Source of the DNA: Vampirovibrionales bacterium
Lineage (GTDB): Bacteria > Cyanobacteriota > Vampirovibrionia > Vampirovibrionales > Vampirovibrionaceae
Length of the DNA: 64,000 nucleotides
Direction: 5' to 3'
Assembly: GCA_016712355.1 (NCBI GenBank)
Contig: JADJRF010000005.1
Location: 992,001 to 1,056,000 of the forward strand
Positions within the stretch are counted from its first letter, which is position 1. The number at the start of each line of letters is the position of its first letter. The position numbers were made by a program, and so were the translations under genes. The notes under the pieces were generated by a model. It was not told the origin of the DNA and made no database searches. It worked only from the letters and a program-made list of their open reading frames with translations. Below are positions 8,123-16,609 of this stretch, piece by piece.

Positions 8123-8644
8123 CTACGCCCAAAAAACGACGTTCGACGTTACCACCGGCATGCGAGGCGTTTTTCCGCCCAGCGCCAACGCCGCCTGAAA
8201 AACAGACGTCAGGGCGACAATCCCTTGAAATGCCAGCGCGGAGTAGATAAGAGCAGTCATCACCGCCTGACGAAAGTCTAAGGAGACCGGGAAGATGGCT
8301 GCGCTGGCGATGACAAGCTTTCCCAGAAGCAGAATCAGCGAGATACTCCAGTAGAGCAGGAAAAAGAGCATGCACCCTTGCAGGAAGTGAAAGCGCAGGA
8401 AATACGACCATTTCAGACGCCCGCGATGAATAAAGGCCCCATAGAAAATAGCGGCCAGAAAAAAGAGATTGAGCGGCAGTCCGCTGCCCATCTGGAAGAA
8501 GACCAGCGCGCCAAAGGCGAGATAGAAGCCGACGGCGCCGAGGCGATCGCGCCAGTCGAGACCGGCGGCGGCGCGTGGAGGAAAGGGACGAACATTGCTG
8601 CGCATCTCCTTACTATAGCGTAAGTTCGGCCGTATGGGAGCCAT
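8123..8644 (-). CDS. Tic20-like integral membrane protein
   Basis: 173 residues with about four hydrophobic segments. The central pattern WSYFLRFHFLQG followed by a long hydrophobic helix matches the xHFIRFNxMQ-type signature of cyanobacterial and plastid Tic20 proteins. In chloroplasts Tic20 is a channel component of the inner-envelope import machinery; in bacteria its role is unknown. It is the first gene of a two-gene operon with the BcsA-like protein (4 bases apart). ATGs at residue 1 and residue 14 both have purine-rich sequence directly abutting them, so the start is uncertain. Assignment rests on one motif and topology. Confidence 0.6.
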   Translation of the reverse strand: MAPIRPNLRYSKEMRSNVRPFPPRAAAGLDWRDRLGAVGFYLAFGALVFFQMGSGLPLNLFFLAAIFYGAFIHRGRLKWSYFLRFHFLQGCMLFFLLYWSISLILLLGKLVIASAAIFPVSLDFRQAVMTALIYSALAFQGIVALTSVFQAALALGGKTPRMPVVTSNVVFWA

Positions 8645-8798
8645 CCTCCAATGCCTTGCCCGCGCTGGCCGATGAATGCTATGCTGCCTCGGGCCCGTTC
8701 GCTGCTCGTCGCGCCGCTCTTAAGAGAAAAGGCCGCAGGCTCGACGGTAAACGATCAGGCGATACACCGGACAATCACAGGCGGCTGGATGCGCAGCG

Positions 8799-11054
8799 AT
8801 GGCGAGTAACAGGCGACGCGGGGCCGGGAAGGCGAGTCGGAGCATCATGGCGAAATCTCTTGCGGGCGCGGCCTTGGTTGCGGGCGTTGTCGCGCTGGCG
8901 TGGTGGGGCGTTCAATCGGGCTGGAACGTCAGCGAGGCGGTGGAATCGGTTATCGATGGCTTTCAGCGCGCCACGCGCACGGCGCAACGAGACAGCCGCC
9001 TGTTTAATCCCGCTCAGCCGCTTTCGTTAGACGCGGCGCGCGCGCTGTATCGTAAAAGCCTGAGCGCGCAAAGCCAGGGCGACGCCAAAGCGGCGCTGGA
9101 CGGATTCAATCAGTTAGAGTCGGCTCTTCCCGCTTTGAGCCCTTGGATTCTCTTTCATCAGGCGGAGGCGCTGGGCGCGCAAGGGCAAGAGGCCGCCGCG
9201 CAAGAGCGCCTGAAAGACGTCATTGCTCAAGTCCCGGCTAGTCCCTTACATGGGGCGGCACTGTACGCGCTGGGACAATCGCGTTTACGCGCGCGTCAAG
9301 AAGAGGCGGCTCGCGAGGCTTTCATCAAAACGCGGCAGCAGTTTGGTCAAAGCGATTATGGCATTGCCAGCCTGTATTATCTGGGCGAACTTGCGGGACG
9401 GGCGGCGAGCGTCGAAGCTGCCGCTTCAGGATCGCCCACGCCTCCGCGCCGCGTTTTGCCGCAAGCCCAACTCGCCTTCTGGCGCGAGTACCTCGACAAA
9501 AGCCCGGACGGGCGCTTTGCCTTCGAGATCGCCTCAACCCTGCAAGGCGCTCTGGAAGCTCCTGCGGCGGACGATTGTCGACGCATCTCGCTGGGACTTG
9601 CCAGCCATGGGGCTTTTCCTAAAAATGCCATGCGGTTTTTTGACTGTGCGCCTTTTCAGGATATCTGGCTGAGTCAGGCGATGGCGCTGCGCGACGCCGG
9701 CGAGCCGACACAGTCCGCCGAGACGGCGCTTCGCGGTCTGGCGGTCGCCCTTGACGCCGAACAACGCGCCAAAGGCGTCGATCTCCTTGTTCGTCTTCTC
9801 CCTGCTGATCAGGCCGCCGCTGCGCTGAGTAAGCTGCGCCTGCAGGACGCGCAAAAAGCGCCGACTGCTGCCGGAGGCGATTATGTCTTGTGGCGTCTGG
9901 CAGAGTTAGATTCGGCGGGCGCGCCTGCCTATTGGCAGGAAATTCTCACGCGTTACCCGCAAGGCGACTACGCGCCGGAAAGCGGATGGCGTCTGATGTG
10001 GCGCCTGATCCGGAGCGGTCAGACGCAGGCGTATTTAGCCCAGAGCGAGAGGCATCTTCAGGCTTATCCTCATTCGCAATCGGCGCCGCAAGCGCTTTTC
10101 TGGCGCGCCAAACTGCTGGAGCGTCGCGGCGCCAGGCAAGATGCCTTGAATGCTTACGATTCGCTCCTGTCTGCGTATCCGGCGAGTTATTATGCGTTTC
10201 GCGCGTATGGCCGTGTGTTGGCGCTGCGCCATGGTCGCCCCGATCCTCTCTGGCAAACCCGTCCGGGGCGTGCGTTGCCGTCTGCGCCTGAACCGGGAAG
10301 CGACGCTGTGTCGATGGACAGTGTGCCCGAGTCGTTGCGTTCGGCGGCCGGCGAATTGATGGCGATCGGCGCCTGTGATGATCTGGCGCTTGCGCAGACG
10401 TCCTCGTCGCAAGCGACGGCAAGTCCTTCTCGCGCGGCGATTTTGCTGAAAAGCGCCTGCCTGCATCGCGCAGGCGATCGGGCTCAGGGGATTCGTCTCT
10501 TAAGAGAGAATCTCGACGAACGTGCGCGTCAGGGCGACCGCTCGGCTTTTGATCCCAGCGCCGCCGAAATGAAGCTGTTATACCCGCTGTATTTTGCGCC
10601 GATTCTAGAACGCGAAGCCCGCTCCAACCGCATTGATCCGTTGCTGGCGCTGTCGTTGACCCGGGAAGAGAGCTATTTCAACGAAATGGCGGTGAGCAGT
10701 TCCCGGGCGCTCGGTCTGATGCAGCTGATGCCCGCCACTGCCGGAGAAGTCGCGGGATGGCTGGGCGTTGGCGGCTTTCAGACGATGGCGTTGTTTCAGC
10801 CGGAACTTAACATTCGATTTGGCTGCCGGTACCTAGGGCATCTGGATCAGACATTTCCCGGGCAGCCCATGTTGATGGTGGGGGCGTATAACGGGGGCCC
10901 AAACGCTGTCAAACGCTGGGTTTCGAAATCGGCCGTTTTTGCGCGCGACCCTGATCAGTTTGTCGAAGAAATCCCCTACGATCAAACGCGGCTCTATATT
11001 AAAAAAGTGTTTGGCGCCTACTGGAATTACCGGCGACTATACCGGCTTCAATAA
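8799..11054 (+). CDS. Soluble lytic murein transglycosylase (Slt-like) with helical repeats
   Basis: 751 residues. An N-terminal membrane anchor or uncleaved signal (about 20-38) is followed by a long alpha-helical TPR/superhelical region (about 65-590) and a C-terminal SLT domain (about 600-751). The SLT domain shows REES (catalytic Glu about 624), GLMQLMPATA and AYNGGPNAV, the ES, GLMQ and AYNGG motifs of family 1 lytic transglycosylases. These cleave the MurNAc-GlcNAc bond and form 1,6-anhydro ends in the periplasm. The usual RQES is REES here, keeping Glu-Ser. A second in-frame ATG (8847) would start just before the membrane segment. It is monocistronic, divergent from the Tic20-like operon. 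Confidence 0.9.
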   Translation: MASNRRRGAGKASRSIMAKSLAGAALVAGVVALAWWGVQSGWNVSEAVESVIDGFQRATRTAQRDSRLFNPAQPLSLDAARALYRKSLSAQSQGDAKAALDGFNQLESALPALSPWILFHQAEALGAQGQEAAAQERLKDVIAQVPASPLHGAALYALGQSRLRARQEEAAREAFIKTRQQFGQSDYGIASLYYLGELAGRAASVEAAASGSPTPPRRVLPQAQLAFWREYLDKSPDGRFAFEIASTLQGALEAPAADDCRRISLGLASHGAFPKNAMRFFDCAPFQDIWLSQAMALRDAGEPTQSAETALRGLAVALDAEQRAKGVDLLVRLLPADQAAAALSKLRLQDAQKAPTAAGGDYVLWRLAELDSAGAPAYWQEILTRYPQGDYAPESGWRLMWRLIRSGQTQAYLAQSERHLQAYPHSQSAPQALFWRAKLLERRGARQDALNAYDSLLSAYPASYYAFRAYGRVLALRHGRPDPLWQTRPGRALPSAPEPGSDAVSMDSVPESLRSAAGELMAIGACDDLALAQTSSSQATASPSRAAILLKSACLHRAGDRAQGIRLLRENLDERARQGDRSAFDPSAAEMKLLYPLYFAPILEREARSNRIDPLLALSLTREESYFNEMAVSSSRALGLMQLMPATAGEVAGWLGVGGFQTMALFQPELNIRFGCRYLGHLDQTFPGQPMLMVGAYNGGPNAVKRWVSKSAVFARDPDQFVEEIPYDQTRLYIKKVFGAYWNYRRLYRLQ

Positions 11055-11075
11055 GCGTTGTGGCGGGGTAACGCG

Positions 11076-11795
11076 TTACGTTCCGCGGATGCGGCCTTCT
11101 CCGGCGTCTACTTCCGAATCGCGTAGCGCGATGGTGTAGGCAGGGTCGATGAGCAGGTTCAGGACCGTTTCCTGATCGACGTTCAGGATGCCGGTTTCAA
11201 ATCCCAGCGTGTGCGTAAACGATTCCCAGTTGGAATGGATATGCCGCAGGCGCAGCGGAAAGGCGTAAGACTGGCCCTTGTGAAGCGCCTGAAAACTGTA
11301 TTCTCGGCCCAGCGCCATTGACAGCACCGGCGTGTTGCTCTGATAAGACAAGGCAAGGCCTTTGGGAGAAGCATTGACCACTTGCCACGCAAAATCCTCT
11401 CCCAGCGCCATCGGGAAGAAGGCGTCGCGTCGCAGCGTTCGGCGGCGATCTGCGTGCGTTTCGCGTTGCAGACCCGAGCAGAGATGCACTGTCTCAGTTG
11501 CCCCCGCATACACCAGCGGCTCGTGGACAGTCAGCGCGAAGGTTTCAAACGCGCCGGTTTCGCCCGGGCGGCTCGAAGCGCCTTCTCCCTGACGAAAACT
11601 GACGGGGTCGATCAAAATCCGCGTGCCGGGCGGCAGGCGTCGATCGGCGCGCCGCGTGATGCCTACGTAGACCCGCCATTCTTTTTCCGTCGCCTCCTCC
11701 ACTTCCAGATGGCAGGCAACGAAGGTGTTAGGCTTGATTTGGTATTTCCCGCGAAGGGTTTTCATTTGAAAAAGCGGCATAACGAACGTGATCAT
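11076..11795 (-). CDS. PilZ-like domain protein
   Basis: 239 residues, soluble, no membrane segment. The C-terminal half contains RRTLRRDAFFP, then NASPKGLAL, resembling the RxxxR and (D/N)xSxxG motifs of PilZ cyclic-di-GMP receptors, with Asn in place of Asp. The N-terminal half (about 1-120) is beta-rich and could be a YcgR-N-like or flagellar-brake-like domain, but I cannot confirm this. It is the second PilZ-type gene within 3 kb of the BcsA-like operon, which hints at local second-messenger control. It is transcribed toward the lytic transglycosylase gene. Confidence 0.55.
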   Translation of the reverse strand: MITFVMPLFQMKTLRGKYQIKPNTFVACHLEVEEATEKEWRVYVGITRRADRRLPPGTRILIDPVSFRQGEGASSRPGETGAFETFALTVHEPLVYAGATETVHLCSGLQRETHADRRRTLRRDAFFPMALGEDFAWQVVNASPKGLALSYQSNTPVLSMALGREYSFQALHKGQSYAFPLRLRHIHSNWESFTHTLGFETGILNVDQETVLNLLIDPAYTIALRDSEVDAGEGRIRGT

Positions 11796-11919
11796 AACAT
11801 TAAAGAAACGCGTGTCGACGCGCGCGGCGGAACACTTTCGCGGGCCGTCGTCTTTTTATTTATGGTAAGCGTCCGCCGTGGGCGAACGTGGGCCGTCGCG
11901 ATTAAGGAGTCTGGTTTGT

Positions 11920-12957
11920 ATGGGACGTGATACGCATCTGCGATTCTGGATTCTGACCCTGGGGGCGGTACTCGTTTTGACGGCGGGCGTTTCGGCCCAT
12001 GCCGCCGAAGGGATTCTCTCGCCGCCAGACGCCCAGCGCCTGGGCTGGATGGAAGAAGCCCTCCTGCCCGCCCGCCATGAGGGCGAAGCGCCTCAAGCGC
12101 GTCTGGGGCGTCTGGAATCGCTCGTCTTCGGCGCCGCGCGAGATGGTGAGCCAATGGAAGCGCGCTTGCTCGCCTTACACGAGGCGCTTTTGCAGCGTAA
12201 AGCTGCCATGACGCCTGTGGCCTCCTCTGCCTCTGACAATGAGACGGACACAGGGGCCAATACAGACTCAGAACCACAGGGTTTTGAGACTATGAATCGA
12301 GGTAATGCCAGCGCTCAGGCGACATTGCCGCCGTTGGCTTCGCCAAACGCCGCCGCCTCTGATCTGCCGATGGTCGATCTGCTGGAGAATAAGGCCTTGG
12401 GCCGCGCCTATGGCCATGAACCTCTACAAACCCGGCTGGCGCGACTGGAAACGCGCGTGTTTGGACAAGCGCGTTCTGGAGAAGCGAGCGATCGCGTGGA
12501 CGCCCTGCGCAACAAGATTTTTGGGACGAATTGGCCGCCCGAGCAAGACGACGAGACAGCCATCGGTACTTCTTCTGCCGCTGGCGTCAGCGCGGGTTCT
12601 GCTCAAGAGGCTTATTCGCGCTCCGACTCTGGCGCGTCGGACGTCTTGCCAGACGCATTGCCGGGCGTGCTGACTCCCGATGAGGAAGCGCGCCTGAGCG
12701 CCGCCGAGATGCAAACCTTTCGGCGCCGTTTTGCCAATGAATCTCCGGAAGCGCGCGTGGCGCGGCTGGAAATGACGATTTTCAAACGGCTGGCTCCTCC
12801 CCAGACCCCGTTGGTCGAGCGTCTGGATCGCGTGGCTGCCGTGACCACCGCCGATCCGGAAAACCCCATTACTTCTGCAGGCGCGCCGGTGACGCGCAGC
12901 ACGATGATTCGCTCGCTCTGGCCGATTATTCCGATGATTCTGCTGATGTTTCTGTAA
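11920..12957 (+). CDS. Secreted or anchored repeat protein with RL-x2-LE-x3-FG repeats
   Basis: 345 residues from the ATG preceded by AAGGAG at 11904-11909. The first 30 or so residues form a signal peptide (hydrophobic ILTLGAVLVLTAGVSAHA). Three repeats follow: EAPQARLGRLESLVFGAAR, EPLQTRLARLETRVFGQAR and ESPEARVARLEMTIFKRL, separated by Ser/Ala/Asp-rich linkers. The C-terminus ends in a hydrophobic segment (LWPIIPMILLMFL). Similar RLxxLExxxFG repeats occur in cyanobacterial and Vampirovibrionia exported proteins of unknown function; this is recalled, not searched. A GTG at 11878 in the same frame has no ribosome binding site. Confidence 0.7.
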   Translation: MGRDTHLRFWILTLGAVLVLTAGVSAHAAEGILSPPDAQRLGWMEEALLPARHEGEAPQARLGRLESLVFGAARDGEPMEARLLALHEALLQRKAAMTPVASSASDNETDTGANTDSEPQGFETMNRGNASAQATLPPLASPNAAASDLPMVDLLENKALGRAYGHEPLQTRLARLETRVFGQARSGEASDRVDALRNKIFGTNWPPEQDDETAIGTSSAAGVSAGSAQEAYSRSDSGASDVLPDALPGVLTPDEEARLSAAEMQTFRRRFANESPEARVARLEMTIFKRLAPPQTPLVERLDRVAAVTTADPENPITSAGAPVTRSTMIRSLWPIIPMILLMFL

Positions 12958-13026
12958 TCGCGCCTGTCTGCGACAACGCGGCGCGCGTGCACGGCTCTGG
13001 AGACGGGGCCGTTTGCGTCTTTGCGC

Positions 13027-13032
13027 TATAAT
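13027..13032 (+). promoter_or_regulatory. Possible -10 box for ybaB-recR
   Basis: A perfect TATAAT lies 38 bases before the ybaB ATG. No convincing -35 box is seen 16-18 bases upstream. Confidence 0.35.
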
Positions 13033-13069
13033 GGCGGCGTTTCATGTGTGAGTGAAAGAGAGACCCGCC

Positions 13070-13387
13070 ATGTTTGATATTCAGAAGATGATGAAACAGG
13101 CCCAGAAGATGCAGGAAAAAATGCAGCGCATGCAGGAAGAAATGGGCGAAATGGAAATTCAGGGGTCGGCGGGCGGTGGCGCCATCGTCATTACCAGTAA
13201 CGCCAAGCTCGAGTTCCGCAGCGTGACGGTGCAGGCGGAAGCGCTGGGCGATCGCGAAACGCTGGAAGATCTGATTCTCACGGCGTTGCGCGATTTAAAC
13301 GCCAAGGCCGAAAAAATCACCAAGGAAAAAATGGACGACGTCACCGCCGGGATGCCCTTGCCCCCCGGGATGAAGCTTCCTTTTTAA
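13070..13387 (+). CDS. ybaB: YbaB/EbfC nucleoid-associated protein
   Basis: 105 residues starting MFDIQKMMKQAQKMQ, a long amphipathic helix rich in Met and Gln typical of YbaB. The conserved middle follows (GSAGGGAIVITSNAKLEFRSV, here split in the family as G-x-V-x-V-x-x-N), and the end is PLPPGMKLPF. YbaB proteins are small dimers that coat DNA. It lies directly before recR with a 29-base gap, the common ybaB-recR arrangement, but dnaX, usually first in this operon, is absent. An in-frame GTG six codons earlier is less likely than this ATG. Confidence 0.92.
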   Translation: MFDIQKMMKQAQKMQEKMQRMQEEMGEMEIQGSAGGGAIVITSNAKLEFRSVTVQAEALGDRETLEDLILTALRDLNAKAEKITKEKMDDVTAGMPLPPGMKLPF

Positions 13388-13416
13388 GCGTTACGCCGAA
13401 TTAATTTCAGGACGCT

Positions 13417-14034
13417 ATGTCGCTGTACACGTTGCCGCTGGCTCGCCTGGTCGAGACGTTTCAGAAGCTGCCGGGCATCGGCCCTAAATCTGCCCAGCGG
13501 CTGGCGTTTCACGTCCTGCGTCAGCCCATGGCCGAAGTGCGCCAATTTGCCGATGCGCTGATTGAGGCCAAAAACGCCATTGGCGAATGCGGCGTCTGCC
13601 AGAACCTGTCGGCGCAATCGCCGTGCGAAATCTGCGTCAACGCTCAGCGCGATGCCGGGATTGTCGCCGTGGTGGCCGACCCGCAGGATTTGCTGGCTCT
13701 GGAGCGCGCGGGCTCGTTTCACGGGCGCTATCATGTCCTCCATGGGCTGATTTCTCCCATGGATGGCGTTGGCCCGGATGACTTGAAAATCCGCGAGTTG
13801 TTGGCGCGCCTGACCCCCGATACGGCAGGCGTTGCGCCGGTGCGCGAAATCATTCTGGCGTTGCCGCCTTCAATCGAGGGCGATGCGACGACGCTTTACC
13901 TGACGCGACTGATCCGCCCGCTGGCGATTCTGTTGACCCGCATTGCGTTTGGCCTGCCCGCCGGCGGCGAACTCGATTACGCGGATCCGCTGACCATCAG
14001 CCGCGCGCTGGAAGGTCGACGCGAGGTGTCGTAA
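13417..14034 (+). CDS. recR: Recombination mediator RecR
   Basis: 205 residues, full length for RecR. It contains an N-terminal helix-hairpin-helix (FQKLPGIGPKSAQRLAFHVL, about 12-31), a four-cysteine zinc finger (CGVCQNL...CEIC, about 56-72) and a Toprim domain starting IVAVVADPQDLLALE (about 80). RecR acts with RecF and RecO to load RecA on gapped DNA. It is co-transcribed with ybaB and followed by a strong terminator. Confidence 0.95.
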   Translation: MSLYTLPLARLVETFQKLPGIGPKSAQRLAFHVLRQPMAEVRQFADALIEAKNAIGECGVCQNLSAQSPCEICVNAQRDAGIVAVVADPQDLLALERAGSFHGRYHVLHGLISPMDGVGPDDLKIRELLARLTPDTAGVAPVREIILALPPSIEGDATTLYLTRLIRPLAILLTRIAFGLPAGGELDYADPLTISRALEGRREVS

Positions 14035-14084
14035 CGCGTCGGCAAAACTTTGGGCAAAAGCCTGATCGCGTAATATAGGCCAAA

Positions 14085-14114
14085 CGCGCCGGAGAGACTT
14101 CTCCGACGCGTTTT
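14085..14114. terminator. Bidirectional intrinsic terminator after recR
   Basis: CGGAGA pairs with TCTCCG around a GACT loop, extended by CGCG/CGCG across one mismatch and followed by TTTT on the plus strand. It lies between recR and the convergent glycine-rich gene. Confidence 0.75.
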
Positions 14115-14143
14115 GGGAATAATTGAGTCAATAACGACGTGTT

Positions 14144-14509
14144 TTAGTATCCGCCGTAGCCGCCATAGCCGCCGCCGCCGAACATGCCGCCGCCGCCTTG
14201 TCCGCCGGATCCGCCGCCGAAGAAGCCGAATCCGAGGAGGAAGGGCGAAATACCCAGGGTCGAGGGCGTCGGGCCGACGTTAATCGGGACCGATTGACCG
14301 CTGGAAATGCCCAACAAGCGGTTAATGTTAAACGAACTGGCCGCAGGGGTGAAGAAAAACAGGGGATCGACAAACGGAGGGGGGAACCCGAAACCGGTGA
14401 TGCCGGGGAAACCGAAAGACTGCTGGGAGAATCCGCCGGCCGCCGTGCTGGGGCCGAACCCGGTCATGTACGGGTAGCCGCCGCCTTGTCCAAAGGGAGA
14501 AACTGACAT
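14144..14509 (-). CDS. Glycine/phenylalanine-rich small protein
   Basis: 121 residues. The N-terminal two thirds are rich in Gly, Phe and Pro and the last 30 residues are almost pure Gly/Tyr (GGGMFGGGGYGGYGGY). No signal peptide or membrane helix is clear. The low complexity suggests a surface or structural protein. It is encoded on the same strand as, and 68 bases after, the small clade-specific protein at 14578-14907; the two may form an operon. No function assigned. Confidence 0.6.
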   Translation of the reverse strand: MSVSPFGQGGGYPYMTGFGPSTAAGGFSQQSFGFPGITGFGFPPPFVDPLFFFTPAASSFNINRLLGISSGQSVPINVGPTPSTLGISPFLLGFGFFGGGSGGQGGGGMFGGGGYGGYGGY

Positions 14510-14577
14510 GCTACGTTATCCTTTCGTCACTTCTATCTGGGATCGTCGCGCTACAAACGAGGGGGAACTGCGCCGAC

Positions 14578-14907
14578 TTATGAGAAGGTCTTGAACGTGG
14601 AAGCGATATTCTTCCCGATGACCTTCCGAACGGCGTCGATCTCGGTTTGAACCGCATCGCGTTGCGTATCGACCCGACGCAACTGAAGTTCCAGGGCTTT
14701 ATCCATCGCCTGCAGAGAGGCGATCCGCGCCTGGAGGGCCATCGCTTGCGGCGATTCGGGTTCCAGGTTTGCGCTAATGGCGAACAGAGAGCCGGTGATG
14801 TTGGCCAGCTGCATCCGGGCTTGGTTGATGAACTGCCCCTGGAGTTCCAGGTCGCTTTTGCGGGCGGTCAGGATCAAAAATCTTGCTTGGCTTGCCGCAA
14901 AACCCAT
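14578..14907 (-). CDS. Small conserved helical protein (MGFAASQARFL family)
   Basis: 109 residues, predicted helical and probably coiled coil (QALELQLRRVDTQRDAVQTEIDAV). The N-terminus ASQARFLILTARKSDLELQ matches, as I recall, a small protein family common in Vampirovibrionia/Melainabacteria with a SQARxLxLTARKxDLExQGQxIN pattern. Function is unknown. The ATG is preceded by a GGAG-type site (AAGGAG shortly upstream on the minus strand). The AT-rich region behind it probably holds the promoter. Confidence 0.75.
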   Translation of the reverse strand: MGFAASQARFLILTARKSDLELQGQFINQARMQLANITGSLFAISANLEPESPQAMALQARIASLQAMDKALELQLRRVDTQRDAVQTEIDAVRKVIGKNIASTFKTFS

Positions 14908-15260
14908 TGATACTCTCCTTTATGGTTTCTCTCGCGGGGTCATTCCGGGGAGGACGTTGTGAAAGCGTTAAAATCAGGTTGAGAAGAAATAGACTTGAGA
15001 AGAAATAGACTTGAGAAGAAATAAGCTGAAGAAGAAGGGGTGAGGATTGAAAACCGGGGAGAAAGGTGTTCGATTTATACAAAAATAAAAACATTCTAAA
15101 GATTAAAATTGCCTTTTTAGGGTCAATTTCTAAAAATTTTTTTTAGACTTTCTTAAGAATTCAAATCTAAAAGGGGGCTAATCCCTTGCGAGAGCGCGCG
15201 TTAAGCCCTGTTGAGCGGGCGCGTGTCCTGTCGTCTCTTTCTCAAATCAGGCGAGAATCG
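14908..15260. other. AT-rich intergenic region upstream of the small helical gene
   Basis: About 350 bases. It holds a 16-base tandem repeat (14979-15023) and a strongly AT-rich block (about 15065-15175) with several TATAAA/TTGACC-like words on the minus strand, a likely promoter for the 14578-14907 gene. No coding sequence that I can support. Confidence 0.5.
14979..15023. repeat. 16-base tandem repeat, 2.8 copies
   Basis: TTGAGAAGAAATAGAC is repeated head to tail almost three times in the untranslated region upstream of the small helical gene. Confidence 0.85.
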
Positions 15261-15836
15261 TTAGACAGCGGGCGGCGTTTGATTCTTGCGGCGCAGCAGG
15301 CGATCCAGACTCCAGGGCCCGCTGGGCGATACGATCAGCCAGAGGCTCATGGCCAGCAAGGCAATATCTTCCAGCAATTTTTGCGGCGTCAGCGGTTCTT
15401 GACGGCCGCCGACAAAGCAGCCGCAATCAATGGCCCCGCCTCGCGCCAGCACCCACGCGATGGCGATGATAAAACTCAGCATCATCGCCGCGATGAGCCC
15501 GGCGGCCCAGCGCGTAAACAGCCCGACGATGAGATACGCGCCCGCGAGAATCTCTGCCCACGGCAGCGCATGCGCGTAAAATATGGCCCAATCCGCTGGC
15601 AAGACGCCATAGGCATGAACTGCGGCCATGAATGCCTCGAAGTGCCAGCACTTTTCAAGGCCGCTCCACACGAACAGACCGCCCAGAAACACTCGCGCGA
15701 GCAATTGTGTCAGGGGCGACGCGACGACCCGCCGTGACAACGGCTGAAGGCGGGCGAGAAAAGAAGCCGTCAAAGGGATGCGTCTCCGTTGGCGCGCTGT
15801 TTGATACAATGAATATCGTAGCGCGTTTTGACCCAT
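15261..15836 (-). CDS. MauE/DoxX-family membrane protein
   Basis: 191 residues with four hydrophobic helices. The first helix region LARVFLGGLFVWSGLEK and the Asp-Cys-Gly-Cys-Phe motif (DCGCF, about 138-142) after the third helix are characteristic of MauE/DoxX-like proteins. These are often linked to disulfide or redox handling in the periplasm. The gene is divergent from a TlpA-like thioredoxin with only 18 bases between start codons, suggesting a shared promoter region and partnership. Role inferred from family and context. Confidence 0.75.
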   Translation of the reverse strand: MGQNALRYSLYQTARQRRRIPLTASFLARLQPLSRRVVASPLTQLLARVFLGGLFVWSGLEKCWHFEAFMAAVHAYGVLPADWAIFYAHALPWAEILAGAYLIVGLFTRWAAGLIAAMMLSFIIAIAWVLARGGAIDCGCFVGGRQEPLTPQKLLEDIALLAMSLWLIVSPSGPWSLDRLLRRKNQTPPAV

Positions 15837-15854
15837 GGAGACTCGTACGCCCCG

Positions 15855-16457
15855 ATGATGTTAACTCGCACCCTGTTGATTTCCCTGACGATTCTGTTGC
15901 TTGCGGGTGTGGGCGGCTACGCGCTGTATCAAGGCGTGGCGGATCGGGCTCAAACCTCTGCATCGGCGTGCGAAACCTACGAGAATCGCGAAAATCGCCG
16001 CATTTTGCCGATGGGCGCTGCGCTGCCGCCCCTGACGCTCAACACGTTGGAAGGCCAGACGTTTACTCTATCAGAGGCCCTGCGCACGCCGCGCGTCAAA
16101 ATGGCGTTGATTGAGCTGTTTGCGACCTGGTGCCCGCACTGCAAGGCGAGCGTGCCCACGCTACGCGCCTTACAACAATCATACGGCGATCGCATGCTGG
16201 TGCTGGCCGTCAATGCGGGAGATGCCGCCGAAGAGGCTTCGACCGCCATCGCGTTTCGTGATCAATACGGCGTGACGTACCCGATTCTGGATCGGCCTTC
16301 CAAAGACTTGATCAAGGGCTTGTGCGTCAGTAGTTTCCCGACGTTTTATCTGGTGGATAAAAGCGGGCGGATTGTGTGGCGCCACATCGGCGAACTGGAA
16401 GCGTCGCGGCGTCAGGCCCTGGAAAAAGCCATCGCGACGGTGTCGCGCACGCCTTAA
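15855..16457 (+). CDS. TlpA-like membrane-anchored thioredoxin
   Basis: About 200 residues: an N-terminal membrane anchor (LLISLTILLLAGVGGYALY) and a thioredoxin-fold AhpC/TSA-Redoxin-type domain. The active site is WCPHC, followed by a cis-Pro loop (SFPTFYLVD). Such proteins reduce or oxidise extracytoplasmic disulfides, for example in cytochrome maturation. The start is one of two adjacent ATGs (15855 or 15858); the frame is also open further upstream but without a credible site. Paired divergently with the MauE/DoxX-like gene. Confidence 0.85.
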   Translation: MMLTRTLLISLTILLLAGVGGYALYQGVADRAQTSASACETYENRENRRILPMGAALPPLTLNTLEGQTFTLSEALRTPRVKMALIELFATWCPHCKASVPTLRALQQSYGDRMLVLAVNAGDAAEEASTAIAFRDQYGVTYPILDRPSKDLIKGLCVSSFPTFYLVDKSGRIVWRHIGELEASRRQALEKAIATVSRTP

Positions 16458-16609
16458 ACAGGGCGCGGGATTTTTCTGAAATCGGGTCGCAATGCTCTGG
16501 GTCATTCGGGCGATTTTGAGAAAAATAAGGGGGGCGGGCTTCAGTCTGCGCGTCAGACGCCGATAGCTATAAGGTGTCGTCGACCGCAAGCCGCAGGGGA
16601 AAGTCCGCG

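Noticed and set aside
14979..15023. CRISPR-like array
   Set aside because: Repeats are directly adjacent without spacers and only 16 bases long; it is a simple tandem repeat. No CRISPR array or cas gene was seen anywhere in the window.
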